Origin: Xylaria sp. FL1777
Taxonomy: Eukaryota; Ascomycota; Sordariomycetes; Xylariales; Xylariaceae
Assembly (NCBI GenBank): GCA_022578965.1
Contig: MU400587.1
Location: forward strand, 151,746-215,745
Direction: 5' to 3'
DNA length: 64,000 nucleotides
This document shows positions 35,404 to 48,000 of the stretch, one piece after another (within the stretch, counting starts at the first letter, position 1; the number at the start of each line of letters is the position of its first letter). The position numbers and the translations under genes were made by a program. The notes under the pieces are model-generated. The model was not told where the DNA came from, did no database searches, and worked only from the letters and a program-made list of their open reading frames with translations.

Positions 35404-36116
35404 TATAAAGTCAAGTACGACTCATAGCCCCCGGCCCGTGTTGCTTCTTTGCGGATTTGGCGTTCGTCAGGTAAACACCTTTCGATCAGCAATGGGCTCT
35501 GGGGTTCCGCCATCGCTTCATGAAGGCTGTATAATAGTTAGACAGGGCGATCGCTGATGGTAGTGCTAGGCAGTAACCCTTATGTACACTATTCTTTCTA
35601 TTGGACTTGGTCGATGTACCTAATTCTCGAACATCACAAAAGCTGGGGGATTTTTAGACTATGAAACAGTGCTGCATGCACAATGAACAGCTTTTCGCGT
35701 AAGTTGAGAAATAAAATGAAAGCTGCTAGACTGTCTTATGAGCCGCCCACACGATCATTATTCCATCATGTGGTCATCCACTCATAAACACATAAGGTTC
35801 TTCGCTAGAAATCGGGCGAAGTCCTTGCTTACTTAGATCAATCTCTACATCACTTGATATCTGGCAACGCGAGCAACTGGAAGGTGCGGAGTCGTTCTTC
35901 GAGTGGTATCATTATATTGTATTCTACAAGACTACCTGCATATAGCAGCCATCGCACAATTGTGCGTTCAACGCCAGACCTCCCGTTGAATATGCAGTTC
36001 TAACTTTGGTCCCAGGATTAAGAAGGACTTGTTGGTATGTATATAGTGTACATATCGCTCGTGGGCTTTTCATTTTTCTCGTGCGTTTCTCATCTCTTGA
36101 TTATCTCTGACAGCGC
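35404..36116. other. Convergent spacer CBP80 / TOM7
   Basis: About 710 bp between the CBP80 stop and the TOM7 stop. 3'UTR sequence, no gene seen. Confidence 0.55.
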
Positions 36117-36610
36117 CTAGTAGAGAGGAGACAGTAATCTGATAGAGCGTAAGCCAGCTTCCTTATTACCTAGCACTAGCAGGCCCGAGGAATGGGGGTC
36201 TTACCGGATGATGGAAGGACGAGGGTCGCTGCGGGTGTAGCCTGTACAAGGAAATTGGAGTTAGGTTTCGTGCTGTATTGGGTAGATATTGAGGGGGTAG
36301 GGGGATTGTATTGGAAGAATCGAGGATCAGAGAACGAATAATGAGGCTCGAGGAGGGAATTCGAATCGTACCGAGATATAGGATTAATGGCAGATAGCCA
36401 CTACCAACCACGTTAGACAAAAGGTTCCTTCGTTCGCGAATGGGGGATGTTATAGGCTTACTAGTGCATGGCGACTTTTGAGACCTCAATGATCTTGCCG
36501 ATACGCTCCTGTGAAAAGGCCGGGTGAGCTTTCATTCTCAAGGAAAAGTAAAGAGATATACGATAACACTCGGCGATCCGTACCTTAGACTCCTCAGATA
36601 GGGCGAACAT
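36117..36610 (-). CDS. TOM7: Mitochondrial import receptor subunit Tom7
   Basis: Five tiny exons on the minus strand, 36610-36584, 36508-36462, 36400-36372, 36241-36205 and 36138-36117, encode only 53 residues. All four introns have GT-AG ends (donors GTACGG, GTAAGC, GTACGA, GTAAGA). The assembled protein starts MFALSEESKERIGKIIEVSK, continues [20 protein letters not shown] and ends SIIRLLSPLY. This matches fungal Tom7 along its whole length, including the transmembrane segment around [11 protein letters not shown]. Tom7 is a small tail-anchored subunit of the outer-membrane translocase (TOM) that tunes its assembly. No single exon is long enough to show as a gene. The long minus-strand frame at 36166-36489 reads through exons 3-4 and an intron. 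Divergent from SF3B4. Confidence 0.9.
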
Positions 36611-37072
36611 GTTGGGCGATGGTGTGCGTTTAACCCGACGACAGTGGAATACTACGGTGATCTTTATAGACTAGTATGTGGCAGACTGTTATTAAGGCAG
36701 CGACGTCGAAGTGCTGCGTTCGGTATGGTGTGTCGAAGGCTGATGATCGTGGGCGCATACAAAAAAAGATGACGAGCCTTCGGATGCAGTGCTTCGGCCC
36801 TCTCAAAAATTCGGACCTTTGACAGCCATTGGCAGGAGTACGGCAAGGTAAGCCAAAGGAAGGTATGTAGTTTGGCACTTGGCGCCACTTGCAAAGCGGG
36901 TGGCAAGTACGTAATCACTTGGCGGATGAATTTGAAGCTTCGACTTTAGCTTAGCACTTTGTCTACCGCTATCGCTATCGTGTCGCGCGCGCATGTCCAA
37001 CACTAAATACCAACGCCAACGTCGTTTGCAACCCTCTCGTTTACGACAACTCGAATACAACAGCCTTCCAAG
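36611..37072. promoter_or_regulatory. Bidirectional promoter TOM7 / SF3B4
   Basis: 462 bp between divergent start codons. It contains two direct copies of CACTTGGCG exactly 40 bp apart (36876-36884 and 36916-36924). The first copy runs into the palindrome TGGCGCCA, which resembles a cell-cycle E2F/MBF-type core. Regulation of both genes from this region is inferred. Confidence 0.5.
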
Positions 37073-38196
37073 ATGTCGGGCGCAAAGCATTGGTAAGCAA
37101 CAACTTCCCTACTTCCCTCCTTCATTACAGACGCAAACGAACTCAGTCTTAGATGCCAATACTGATACAAATAAACCCCTTATTCAGGGAGCAGGATAAA
37201 GAAGCCACCGTCTACGTGGGCAACATTGACGAACGCGCCACCGATGCTCTGGTATGGGAGCTGATGGTTCAAGCAGGCCCCGTTGTCAATGTGCACTTGC
37301 CCAAGGACCGGGTTACGCAGTCACACCAGGGCTTCGGCTTCGTCGAGTTCAATGGCGAGGTCGACGCCGACTACGCAGCCAAGGTCATGAACGGCATCCG
37401 CCTGTACGGCAAGGCCCTCCGAGTTAATAAAGCCTCGGCCGACAAGCAGAAGCCCCTCGAGATCGGTGCCGAGCTGTTCATCGGAAACCTGGACCCCATG
37501 GTCGACGAGAAGATCCTCTACGACACCTTCAGCCGCTTCGGCACCCTCATTGCGCCCCCCAAGGTCGCCCGGGACGACAACGGCCTCAGCAAGGGATATG
37601 GCTTTGTCAGCTACAGCAGCTTTGAGGCGAGTGACGACGCCATCAACAACATGAACGGCCAGTTCCTCATGAATAAGGATGTCAGCGTCCAGTATGCGTA
37701 CAAGAAGGATGGCAAGGGCGACCGTCACGGAGACGAGGCCGAACGCATGCTCGCTGCTCAAGCCAAAAAGCACAACGTCTCCATCGAAGCCCAACCCATG
37801 CCTCCTGCTCTCCTCCAGACCCTCACCCAAGCGGCACCACCACCGCCTGCTGTCGTGCCGCCTGCGATGGCTACGGGTGGATTCGATTCTGCCATAGCGG
37901 CTGGCATTCCTCCCCCGCGACCTATGGCTTTCGCCTCGCCTGGTGGCCACCGTGGTCCTCCTCATCCACCCTTTGCCGGTATGCCGCCTCCAGGTGCTGG
38001 CCGAACGCACGCACTCCCGCCTGCGCCATCAGGCCTACCAGCTCGGCCACCACCGGTCCAAAGCGGTTATGGCAGCCCTGCCGATTTTCATCCAGGTAAC
38101 TTCCGAGGACCTATCGCTCCTCCGGGCTTTGCGCCGCCTGGCAACGTTGCTCCCCCTCCGCCGCCACCAGGCTTCACCCCCGGTTATGGCCGCTGA
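37073..38196 (+). CDS. HSH49: Splicing factor 3B subunit 4 (Hsh49/SAP49), two RRMs
   Basis: Two exons, 37073-37092 and 37188-38196, giving 342 residues. The 20-base first exon encodes MSGAKHW. Joining it gives [20 protein letters not shown], the typical start of this family, whereas the long frame's own ATG at 37153 lies in the intron. RRM1 has RNP2 VYVGNI (15-20) and RNP1 GFGFVEF (55-61). RRM2 has RNP2 LFIGNL (103-108) and RNP1 KGYGFVSY (142-149). A Pro/Gly-rich tail of about 130 residues follows, as in SF3B4 from animals and filamentous fungi and unlike the shorter yeast Hsh49. The protein binds SF3B2/Cus1 within the U2 snRNP and contacts pre-mRNA near the branch site. Confidence 0.95.
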
Positions 38197-41000
38197 AACA
38201 GGAGCCGGAATACCGGCAGTGCCGAGTTTCCCTCAGGCAACTACGTCTTAACAATTTACTACAAAAGTCGGGCCTACAGAATGAATACAGCGGCGTGGCC
38301 GAGGAGACGATACGCTCCTCGGGCCAGTAATAGCAGATCAGAGAGAATGTGTAGCCACAAGCTACCCTACAAGCGGATACGATCAGGGTTTGGTGGTCAT
38401 CATTCGATGACTAGCAGAGTTAGAATGCGTCACAGCAAGGCGATCAATGAAGTAGGTTAATAACGCCAGCATCTCCACCAAGATCAGAAGGTGACTAATG
38501 TAGTTATGGTGATGTTTCCAGAATTAAGGCCAGCATCCGATATACTACTAGATGCGGATGTAGTTCCACAAGGGGTCACCGGCTACAGATCGGTTGTTAG
38601 CATCACCACGAGCTTCCCTGAGGAATGCTCTGTACCACATAGATACCCAATACACAAATCTCAATGCGAGCCTAACGCGATCGTGAACTGTTTACTCTTA
38701 GCTTTTTGATTGCTCAAGACGACACACCACTCATGCAGTCAGGTTTGCTCGGTCAAATATTATTCATGCCCGTTATTTCCCCGACCAGAGTAGTATCTGC
38801 TTGTGGGGGGCGCAGACAGCTCATGTTCAGTGTCGTCGACCAGGGAGAACCTTGTCGGCTATTTCGTTTTACGAACATGTCAGCCCGGTCTTTTGCAATA
38901 CGCAACTTCGTTCCGTCGACGTGCGCCTGCCGGTGGTGGTCTTTCTCCATGGGCGTCCAACTAGACAGCGTACTACTTGCCGGCCATTCCTTACGTGGGT
39001 GTACAGCGCCACTAAAAACCCCCCCGACGCGATTTCATATGCGCTTTTCCTGGTCATGCAAGAAGTCAGCCATGCTCTCGGCGTCATGAGGCATGGTTGT
39101 CGGATATTCTAGAGGGGAGGGGAAGGGCGCCAAGGATCAACAGGTGAGTTTGCTCAGCATTGATGTGCGATACCTATTGTAAGGGGAACCGCGGTTGCGA
39201 ACGTTGTTCGCCGTTCTCACCGATACACCCTTGAGATGTATGTACGGTACTCCTGAGCATGTGAACAAATGTGTGTATGTATGTATGTGTATGTATATAT
39301 GTATGGTGGGAAATGTTTGGTACGGTAGGTATGGTATGTATGTGTACTTCATGTACGCAGTATGTATGTATGTATGGAGCAGCTAGGAAAGACCCTTGAC
39401 GAGACTGACCGTCAACGTTACACGCATGATATGCGTGCGCCGTGGCATGTTGGGGTAGCTATCTCGACAACCAGCATATTGATTGATGCGAGGACACGTC
39501 TGTTTCTGTTTCTGTTTTATACTATACTGCCCAGGCTGCTAACTGGCTCTTGTGACGAGGGTTCTAGTCTCGGAAAAACGCCCACGCTGTAACCGTGCGA
39601 TATTTGGTGTATAAAGAATGCCAATCAACTCATTCTACACTAGATAGTCCTGAGATACGCATGATGTTACCGCCGTCTTTCTCGATATAATAGCCACGAC
39701 CTTGAACACCCCAGTCTTTCCATCTTCCTTCCTCATCTCAGCCTCTGCGGCACTGTGAGCAGGAACTGCGTGGCGGACGGTATATAAGTGTATGAGTGTA
39801 TAATTAGCAACGCACGTGGTTTTTGCTCGTTTTCGTCTCCGTCGCCGCGTGTTATACAGTACAGTCGGCAACGTACCACAACACTACACCTGAAGATTTT
39901 ACCCATCTCGCCTGCCACGGATGGATGGATGGATGGATGGATGGGATGATGCAGCATGTTGCACATAGTACTGTGCATGCTGTATCTACGGGCCGTCGAC
40001 CAGGAAAAAGCTGATTGATGATGGGAGGGTGGTCAGTCATTAAAAAAAATGAATTTGACATTTCATTTCCCTTCAACTCATTCATTCATTCTTCATGTCT
40101 GTTCAGCTTTCCCTCGCAAGGAACTGCCCTCCTGTTGCCCCCCCAGCCCCAGGACCCAAGACCCAGCCCGAAGAACCCCATGCTTTTTCTTGCCCATCTA
40201 CCCCTACCCCATGTCCCAGCGCCGTCGTTTTCTGCTGCTGAGAGGAGTCGCATCCCTGTCCTATATCGCTCTTCGGGAATACACCGTCTTGCCTATAGCG
40301 GCTTGACCTCGACCCTGTCAGCCCCATTCCGAACTCTCGGGACTACGCTATCAGCGCCTGTTTTTTTCTTCTTTCTTTCTCCAGATGTTGGAGTAGGTAC
40401 CGTATGTATGTATCTCGACACACCTTGTCAGAAGTCTATACGACTGTGATCTGACACCATGCTTCAGACCATGGTATGTATACTACATGACCAGGATACT
40501 TATATGTTCACCGCCTACACGTGTGTGACTTTTTGATTTTTTTTTATTCGTTTGATATTGTAGGGACAGGTACCGTACGCTTTCACTTCGGATCTGGAAT
40601 ATACCGAGCCTTCTTGGCCAAGCAGGGTAGATAAGTACGTCGTGAGGGAATCCTCTTCGAGTCTTAGGTCGTTTTTTCTGCCCTATTTTTAGCTGGCAGA
40701 TGACAGTTTATTCGGCTTCAGCTCTTCTTGTTTTGGTGGGATTTAACGAATGATTTTCGTTAACTTCTAAGGTATGGTTCTGTTCTACTTCGTGCAGATT
40801 CTGTCGGTCCAAGGTGAGATAAAGCACATGGAGTAGGTAGGCAGGTTGGCAATCCTACTGTAGCGGGGAGGGACTTCTTACTGCGTATCCTCTTCTTGAA
40901 CCCTGCATCGTGTAATCATACATGTTCTGGGTATTGGAGAAGCGCCGCAGGGTAGTAGCCAACCCTGTCACGGTTTGAACGACAAACGGTTCTCTCTTAT
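38197..41000. other. Gene-poor region right of SF3B4, with microsatellites
   Basis: The SF3B4 3'UTR comes first. No gene is supported further on. Simple repeats: (GTAT)n at about 39271-39305 and 39358-39376, (ATGG)n at 39919-39945, (ATTC)n near 40077-40093. The C-rich frames at 40015-40449 overlap each other in two frames and look non-coding. Confidence 0.45.
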
Positions 41001-44000
41001 TGGTATAAGATGATGCGAATAAGTAGGTTGGTAGGTTGGTAGGTTCCGTATGCGTAGGTGTACCGGTATAGACAATGGGCTATCGGCCGAATGAAACCCT
41101 GGAGATAACCAAAGTTTTTTTGTTCGAAATGCTATCTGATGTCGAGGACAACTGACATTGCACAAAAGGATATAGTAGATTTTGGAGGGCAATAGGATTT
41201 TCTCACGACACACCAATCAAACCGCTTTCCCTCAAATTGCAAATGCCGTTCACATAATGCTGATGGCCCCTATATCACCTACCTACCTACCCTTCAATTT
41301 CCCCCGTGGTGGTAGTTAGCCTGCAACTCTCGGCCTTAGTACTGGATACTACCTACCAGACCACTCACTCACCTCTCGGGCGTGGGGGGTTCTTCACGCT
41401 ACAGTAAGACTGACTGCCTGCCTACATACGTGTACCTACTGGCTGCTGCCGCCGCCACCGGTGGTGGATGTGAGGTGACCAGATAGGCATCGCCGCACGG
41501 TATCTAGACGTATAGTAGTTTATACACATCTTAGTCTCCCGGGAGTAAGTAATCTCCCATCCGGAAGCGATGCCGGTACATGCAGTATCCACGGAGCATG
41601 ACAGCCAAGGACGTCTTCGCAGGGTCTAGACATGCATCCATCTACGCATACTTGTACTGCGGTCTTGCTTGGTATGTATCTGTGTGTGTGTGTGTGTGTG
41701 TGTGTTTCTGATGTAGAGGTGGGGATGGAGGATGAGGGAGGGAGTATACGGTAGGTAGGTAATGCTTTCAAGCAACACACCGACATTGTTTCTCGAACTT
41801 CTTCTAATCACGAACCTCTGAAAACCCAGCATAGATAGCATGATGGACGGACACGCACGTACGCGGCTGGTGTGCCCAGCCCGTTCAGCCCCGGGTCCCG
41901 ATACGAACGATTTTTGCTTGCTGGTATTACTGCGTCTACAATGTTCAATGCATGGAATCTTCTCAAACAAAACGCTGCAGCCCTGGCCATGCTCTGCCCA
42001 TTCTCTACCATGCCATGCCATAATTAGGCACAGTAGGATAAAGGGGGTATGCTCGTTCAGCTTGTTTGATTGTGTCATGGCTTTGTTTCGCGGACCCTGG
42101 ACAGTTGTTGTTTCGAACCGTTTTTCGCGGCCATGGCGGTAGTAGTCATGGATCCTGGAGGGATGGATTAGATGGGATTAGATGGGTAGGTAGATCGTGA
42201 TAGGGCTCCAGCACGTGCGTGCGAGCGATCTGTCTGTCAAAATCGTCCCGCGCTCTACCTTGACGCTCTTCCGCGCCCAGCCAAGTGCGCGACGGGATGG
42301 CAAGGCGTTTGCATGGCCCGCCACCCCTGGAACTACACTTACACTACCTATACTAGATCCTACATCATACATGAGTGAAGGATCCGTGTCACTCGGGAAC
42401 TCGATCCCGCTGTATCGCGTCTCGTGGGAGTCAGGGGTGGCGAGGAGTTTGGACGGACGGAGAGGATGCCGGTGCAGAGGAGATGAGGCAGTGATAGGTC
42501 AAAGCTGAAAAAAAAGGGACTGGGTATAGGGTATAGTGTCTATCATGTTACAGGTCTACGCACGCACGGCGGCAGGCTGTGGTTTGCCTGATAGAGGACA
42601 GACAGACAGACGGCCCAGCCCAGTTCAGGAGCTCATCCGTTGGTATGTATACGGAGTAGGCAGGGCACATACACGCGCTCCCGGACCTCGTTGTGCAGTT
42701 TCGTGCCAAAAGCTATCTAGCGCTGTGTAGGAGGTATAGTACGTAGTGCCTATTCGAGCACGTAAAGGTCGAGGCTCCTGCAAGAGAATTTCCTGATAGG
42801 GTGACAAATTGAGTAGGGCAGCTCGAAGCCAGAGCCTATCAAGGCAAAAGCCGAAGTTATATAGAGGGAAAAAAGTAGCGAAGATCTGCATTTCAACCCT
42901 CGTCCTATATCATATCGGAATCCGATAACATACATACATGTATGCCTACGTATAGGGAACTTGAAATAAGCATAAGTGAAAAGTGGTCATTTGACATTAC
43001 AGGATGCTGGAATTGCACATTCACTGGAATAGGCATGTGGACAACTCGACCAGGCTGGTGGTAAGGCCGCATTCTGCATGCATGCATGTAGGTATGTATG
43101 CAGCAGCATACACGTACGTACTGTAGGCTACAGAATCCAGCATACAAATCACCACTTTAGGGAACTCCTGCGAAAAAGCAAACCGGGTAGATGGAGTTGA
43201 GGTAGTAACGGAGAGGCAAGAGGGGGGAAAGGATTATAAGTGACAGGTGACGTTACGTTTCTTCGGCCTCGAGCCTAAACGAGAGGGAGAATGTGACGAT
43301 GGGAGCATGGAGAAGAGGGGGAGGAGGGAGAAAAAAAACAAAGTAAAAAAAAATAAAAAAAATAAAAAAATAATGAAAATCCTACAGCACCTCCCCCAAG
43401 CGCCCTATCCCAGACCCCTGGGTCAAGGCAAGGCTCTAGGAGGAGATTTCTCGAAATAGGTCCCGTAGTCTAGCCTTGGTAGGACCTCTTGAATAATAAA
43501 TAAAATAAGCTCGCGATTGAGTAACTGCAAGATCGAGTTACGCCGCATCAAGCCACTCGACGAACCGGCAACTCTATTGTCCGAAAAGCCCAATTGCCGA
43601 GCTGCCTACTAGGGAAATAAATCAATCTCATACGCTCAAGAAAGGATAGACTATTTAGTGTAGGTTCTCATCTGTGTCTAGGTCCGGGGGAAAAAAAAAG
43701 AGGTAAAATGCGGCCGCGGTGGTGGCGGGTGGCGGCGAGTCGGAGTTGGATGTGGCAATACCTAGTGTAGTATCTACAGGTAGTGCAGCATCCGACGCGT
43801 TGGTGTAGGTAGTAATCATACGCAGTAGGTAGTAAAATGATGATTCTTTGTATCGTCAGGAGAAGAACGAAGGAGCATTTGATCCCACTACACGTACACC
43901 CTCATACGTCAATACGCCTTCAGCTACCCACTATAGGTACGCAGGCTATTGAGCTCGGCCTTGTTGCGGCTACGCAATAAATTATACTTACTAACATTAT

Positions 44001-45000
44001 TATTCGGCGCCTAGCGTTCTGGGGCAATAAGACTGCCTACCTAGCAGCATGATAGGGACGGCGGTAATCAATTGCGGCCATCGAGGTGGAGATTGTACTA
44101 TACAGTAGTACATGTAGATGGGGTAGGGCTGGGCGAGTTCACTCTCAGGCGCATCTCAGGTCTATCCGCATTGTCTGACCTGGCCTGACTTAGAAAATCA
44201 CCGAGTGGGCGAAAGTAGTGTAGGTATTATGCGGGGATGTTTCACGGCCTCTGTTCGCTGGCGTTGTCGTCCGTCCATTCTGGGCGGGTTTGTGCACGTC
44301 AAAGCAGGTGGTAAGTGAGCATGCTAGTACTGTAGTACAGATCTGTCATGTCAAAACGCCTACATGAGAACAATGCCTCCCCCGGAAGACGGTAGACACA
44401 GCATGTCTTACTGTGGACCGTTGCCAACCACTGGTTCTGGGGTCGAGACACTGTCTCGGGATATGTTGTCGGACGACGAGCCTCGGCCAGGCATTGGGCA
44501 GGCCACCCCGTCTTCGAAGTTCCTGCATGATTCAATTCAATTCAATTCACTCGCTTGGGGCGGTACCTTGCAGGTAGTCAGACGAGGCGGGAAGCCAGAT
44601 CGACTGTGGGAGCAATGTAGGTCGCGAACGGGCGCGACGACTTGGACGCCAGGGATGGCCAATACCTATTACCAGGTAATAGGTAGGTGATTTGTCTTGG
44701 ATTGGCGGGGACGAGGTAAACCTCATCCTCGCCTCTCGCTTCTCGCAACCCCCAGGTTCAGCTGAGGTTTGGTTCGCCACGCGCGGGTGTTTCACGCACG
44801 GGATTCACACTATCAGCAGCAATAGAACAGCATCCCTGAATTATTATATGTAATCAGTTATATAGGTAGTACAGCATAACGACACGCCGTGTGGCGAGAT
44901 AAGATGTAAGATGCCGGGTTCCCAGAGGTTGCCAAATGCTGTCATGGTATCGCAAGAGGTTGCGAGAGAGAAAAGATCCATTTCGATCCTGCTAAGCTTG
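41001..45000. other. Gene-poor region, continued
   Basis: No supported gene. (TG)n at 41681-41705; an A-rich tract with interspersed T at about 43330-43372; (ATTCA)n at about 44531-44549; a perfect inverted repeat at 44664-44684. Most frames are under 110 codons and lack domains. Confidence 0.45.
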
Positions 45001-48000
45001 TAGCATTCTAATTGGAGGTATGTGTAAGTAGCTGAGCAATTGGTTGTGTGTTTTCCGGTCATATGGGTTCAAAGAAACCTGTTCTTTTAAGCAGCACTGT
45101 ATTACTTCCATAACAATTACTCGTGACATTTGTCACCGTATGTCACCATATTCTCTGTTCCCATCGTGAACGTCTACAGTAGCGAGCGCTACAGTGCACA
45201 GTTCTCTAAAGCGAGAGATCTGTGACGCCACCGCCGGCGAGCGATGCTCAATAGAGCGATTAGGTTAAGATTTAGGTTACGACGTTTGGTCCAAAAGGGT
45301 CGGTCCAGTGCTGGAAGCTAATATGATATATGATAGATATCGGTGGCTTGCGCATCCGGCGTCATTACACTTTGTTGTGGCTTTGGTCTCCAAAACAGGT
45401 TTGTCATCAGGGCAGAGACTTGCATACACTAGTATCTGGCTATAGTCGCCGAATAATATTGGTTACACTGCCGCAGGGTACCATATGAGGTCAGCATCTC
45501 GACACGTGCGCCGTCGCCTGAGATGGGCGGCCAAAAATAGAGCATTTGCGACACAGAACTCCAGACTTGCACTTCTCGGATCTGTCACGGAGGCAGCCGT
45601 ACTCTCTGGGGGAGAAGGATCTTGATCTTACTAAGGTCGGTAGGCCGATCCGAAGGAGTAGACTGTAGTGCAGCTGAAGAGGTAGATCTATATACGCATA
45701 GTGTCAGTAGGGAGTAGGTATACAGCGCTCTAATTCGAGAGCTACGGAAATGGGTGGCGTTTGTCTCAGAGACCGATCCATAACTCTGGGAGGGTACCTG
45801 ATCAAGGTACAGCAGGAGTCCGAGACATCAGACAAAGCTTGTTGTCAGCATTCAACGCGCGGAGGGTTTTTACCAAGCCAGTAAATCTCTTATACATGGC
45901 GTCTCGAGCCGTTCATCGCGACATGCAATTGATGATTGGTTTCGAGGGCAATGGACGGAAATCGATAGATCACCTGCAGCAGCTACACATCATGTGACAC
46001 GGCGCATTAGACCTTTATAGTGTTAACGTTGTGTGGCATTATGTGCGATCGTCATGGTTCTGCAGGTTGTGTGAGGCCGTCGTTAGTTTTAAGTTGGACT
46101 AGATATACGTACAGTAGATAGATGCTTTTTCTGTAGGTATTGTGTGCCAATGAGATTGTCGGGAGTCGGGACTCGAGCCGGCCCTGAGACGATCCTCTGC
46201 CAAGTACTATAAGACTGTTGCTACTTTAGGTGCCGTCTGTCCTACCAGGAATGAGTGTCTGTTCAGTGACCTCGAGCATCTCTCGGTGGTTGATTTTCCA
46301 GCGATTGTCTCACTAGCAAAGATTAATAAAGTCCTTTATCTCTTTGTGCTCATGCCCTCGCATTGTCGCCAATCCTCGACGTTGCCTTATAGCCTTATAT
46401 AGCCTTATACTGTACACTAGTGTACGAGAGAGACCAAGTTTGGCGATAACTGGTTATGGAGATCCTCCTGTACGAGCAACAGCTAATCAAGCGTGGTCCA
46501 CGTTGCCGCTCAACTATTGACGACGATCTTTGCTCATTACGTGTATACGTGAGGATCTACACTACACACAATGCTCTGTAATGTGTTGCCGGGTCCAGCT
46601 TGTCGGTTATCAGTATGTAATTTCAAAGAGACCCTTGCTCGCAAATTTCGCAGTGAATCGTGACCCAAAAGCCCCCACGTCCCCATACTTACTATGCCAA
46701 GTATACTGGGTACGCAGGTTCTTAGGCACTGCGTAAACCGTGACACGCCGGCGGAGTGACGGCGGTCAGTGGAGCACCGATCAAAGATACCTACCTATTT
46801 GTCGGTTCCGTATATAACAACTGCGACCCAAAGGGACTCGCCAGGTCAATGAGACGACCACGGCTGATGAGTGACTCGCCTATCACGGCGGGAAGTTCCG
46901 AGACTTTCGGTGACATGTGATGAAGAGAGACCTCAGTCAATCGCATATACCTACTAATACCATCTCAACTATATGCTACCAGTATGCAGTGTCGTGGTAC
47001 AACGTACAGAGGATTAGCTAGTGATATGCGCAAACTCGGAATACCCTGCTCTTATGGAATAGCTTTTACAAAATCTTCATATGCCGCCTCACGCGGCCCA
47101 TTTTGTTACGTAGGCATCGAGTATTAGCGTGAAGGAGACAGTCAGCTGACGGCGCTCTGTAATTACCTAGTATAGGATGGGTCTGGGATGGGTCTGGGAC
47201 GGGGAGGGAGCGGCAAGGTTGGTGATAACGTGCCTAGCACACACGGCATTCCAAAGTGCTACCCGAGCAGAACCGAGATGGGATGAGATTGATGGAAAAA
47301 GCCTCGAGGACAGCGAAATGGAGCGGGGGATCTGCCATCAACCATCCAGCTGGGAACGACGCAGCGCTAATCTAGCGCACACTGAACTAGCTCCCATTGC
47401 TCTGTGCAGACCGGGATGCTGCATACGGGAGGCTGGCTCCGGTCGAGGCGCCCCATTGTTCGATAGGGTGAGGCCCGTCCAAGAGCTGCTCGTGGACATG
47501 TCGTCTTCGCAGTGCTAGCCGTATTGGTCGAGATACAGCCGACTAGTGTACAGATGCTGAGGTGTACTGCTGGTATACCTGCTTGGTATTGGAGAGTTCG
47601 GCCTGAGAGAATTAATACTGTAGAAAAAGTCTCACCAAGATATGATAGCTCGTATTTGCTTGGAGCTTGTAGTGTAGTTCTGCCCATCTTCGCTTGTGAG
47701 CAGGCCGCTCGCCGCTCGCCGCTCGCCTCTCATCTCTCGCCTCCGGTCTTCCAGCCTATAGCCTATATCCTCTAGTGTATACTACTAGTAGTGTAGGTAT
47801 ACGGTGGTCCCCTGGAGCAAGGGAACAAGGGGTAAATTAGTCTCTGAATGAAAAAGTGACATTGGAACACGCATGCATGATGTATGTCAAGACATTTTAC
47901 TTTAACCTACACCACAGTCTGACCACAGTACCGACCTAGAGCGGGCGTGCGAACGGCGACGTCGGCGACCTGGCGCCAGTAGTGCACACCCACCTACCGT

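Noticed and set aside
37321..38010. 229-codon minus-strand frame antisense to SF3B4
   Set aside because: Shadow of the SF3B4 coding exon.
40015..40449. 144-codon proline-rich plus-strand frame
   Set aside because: Low complexity, two frames open together, no domain; likely C-rich non-coding DNA.
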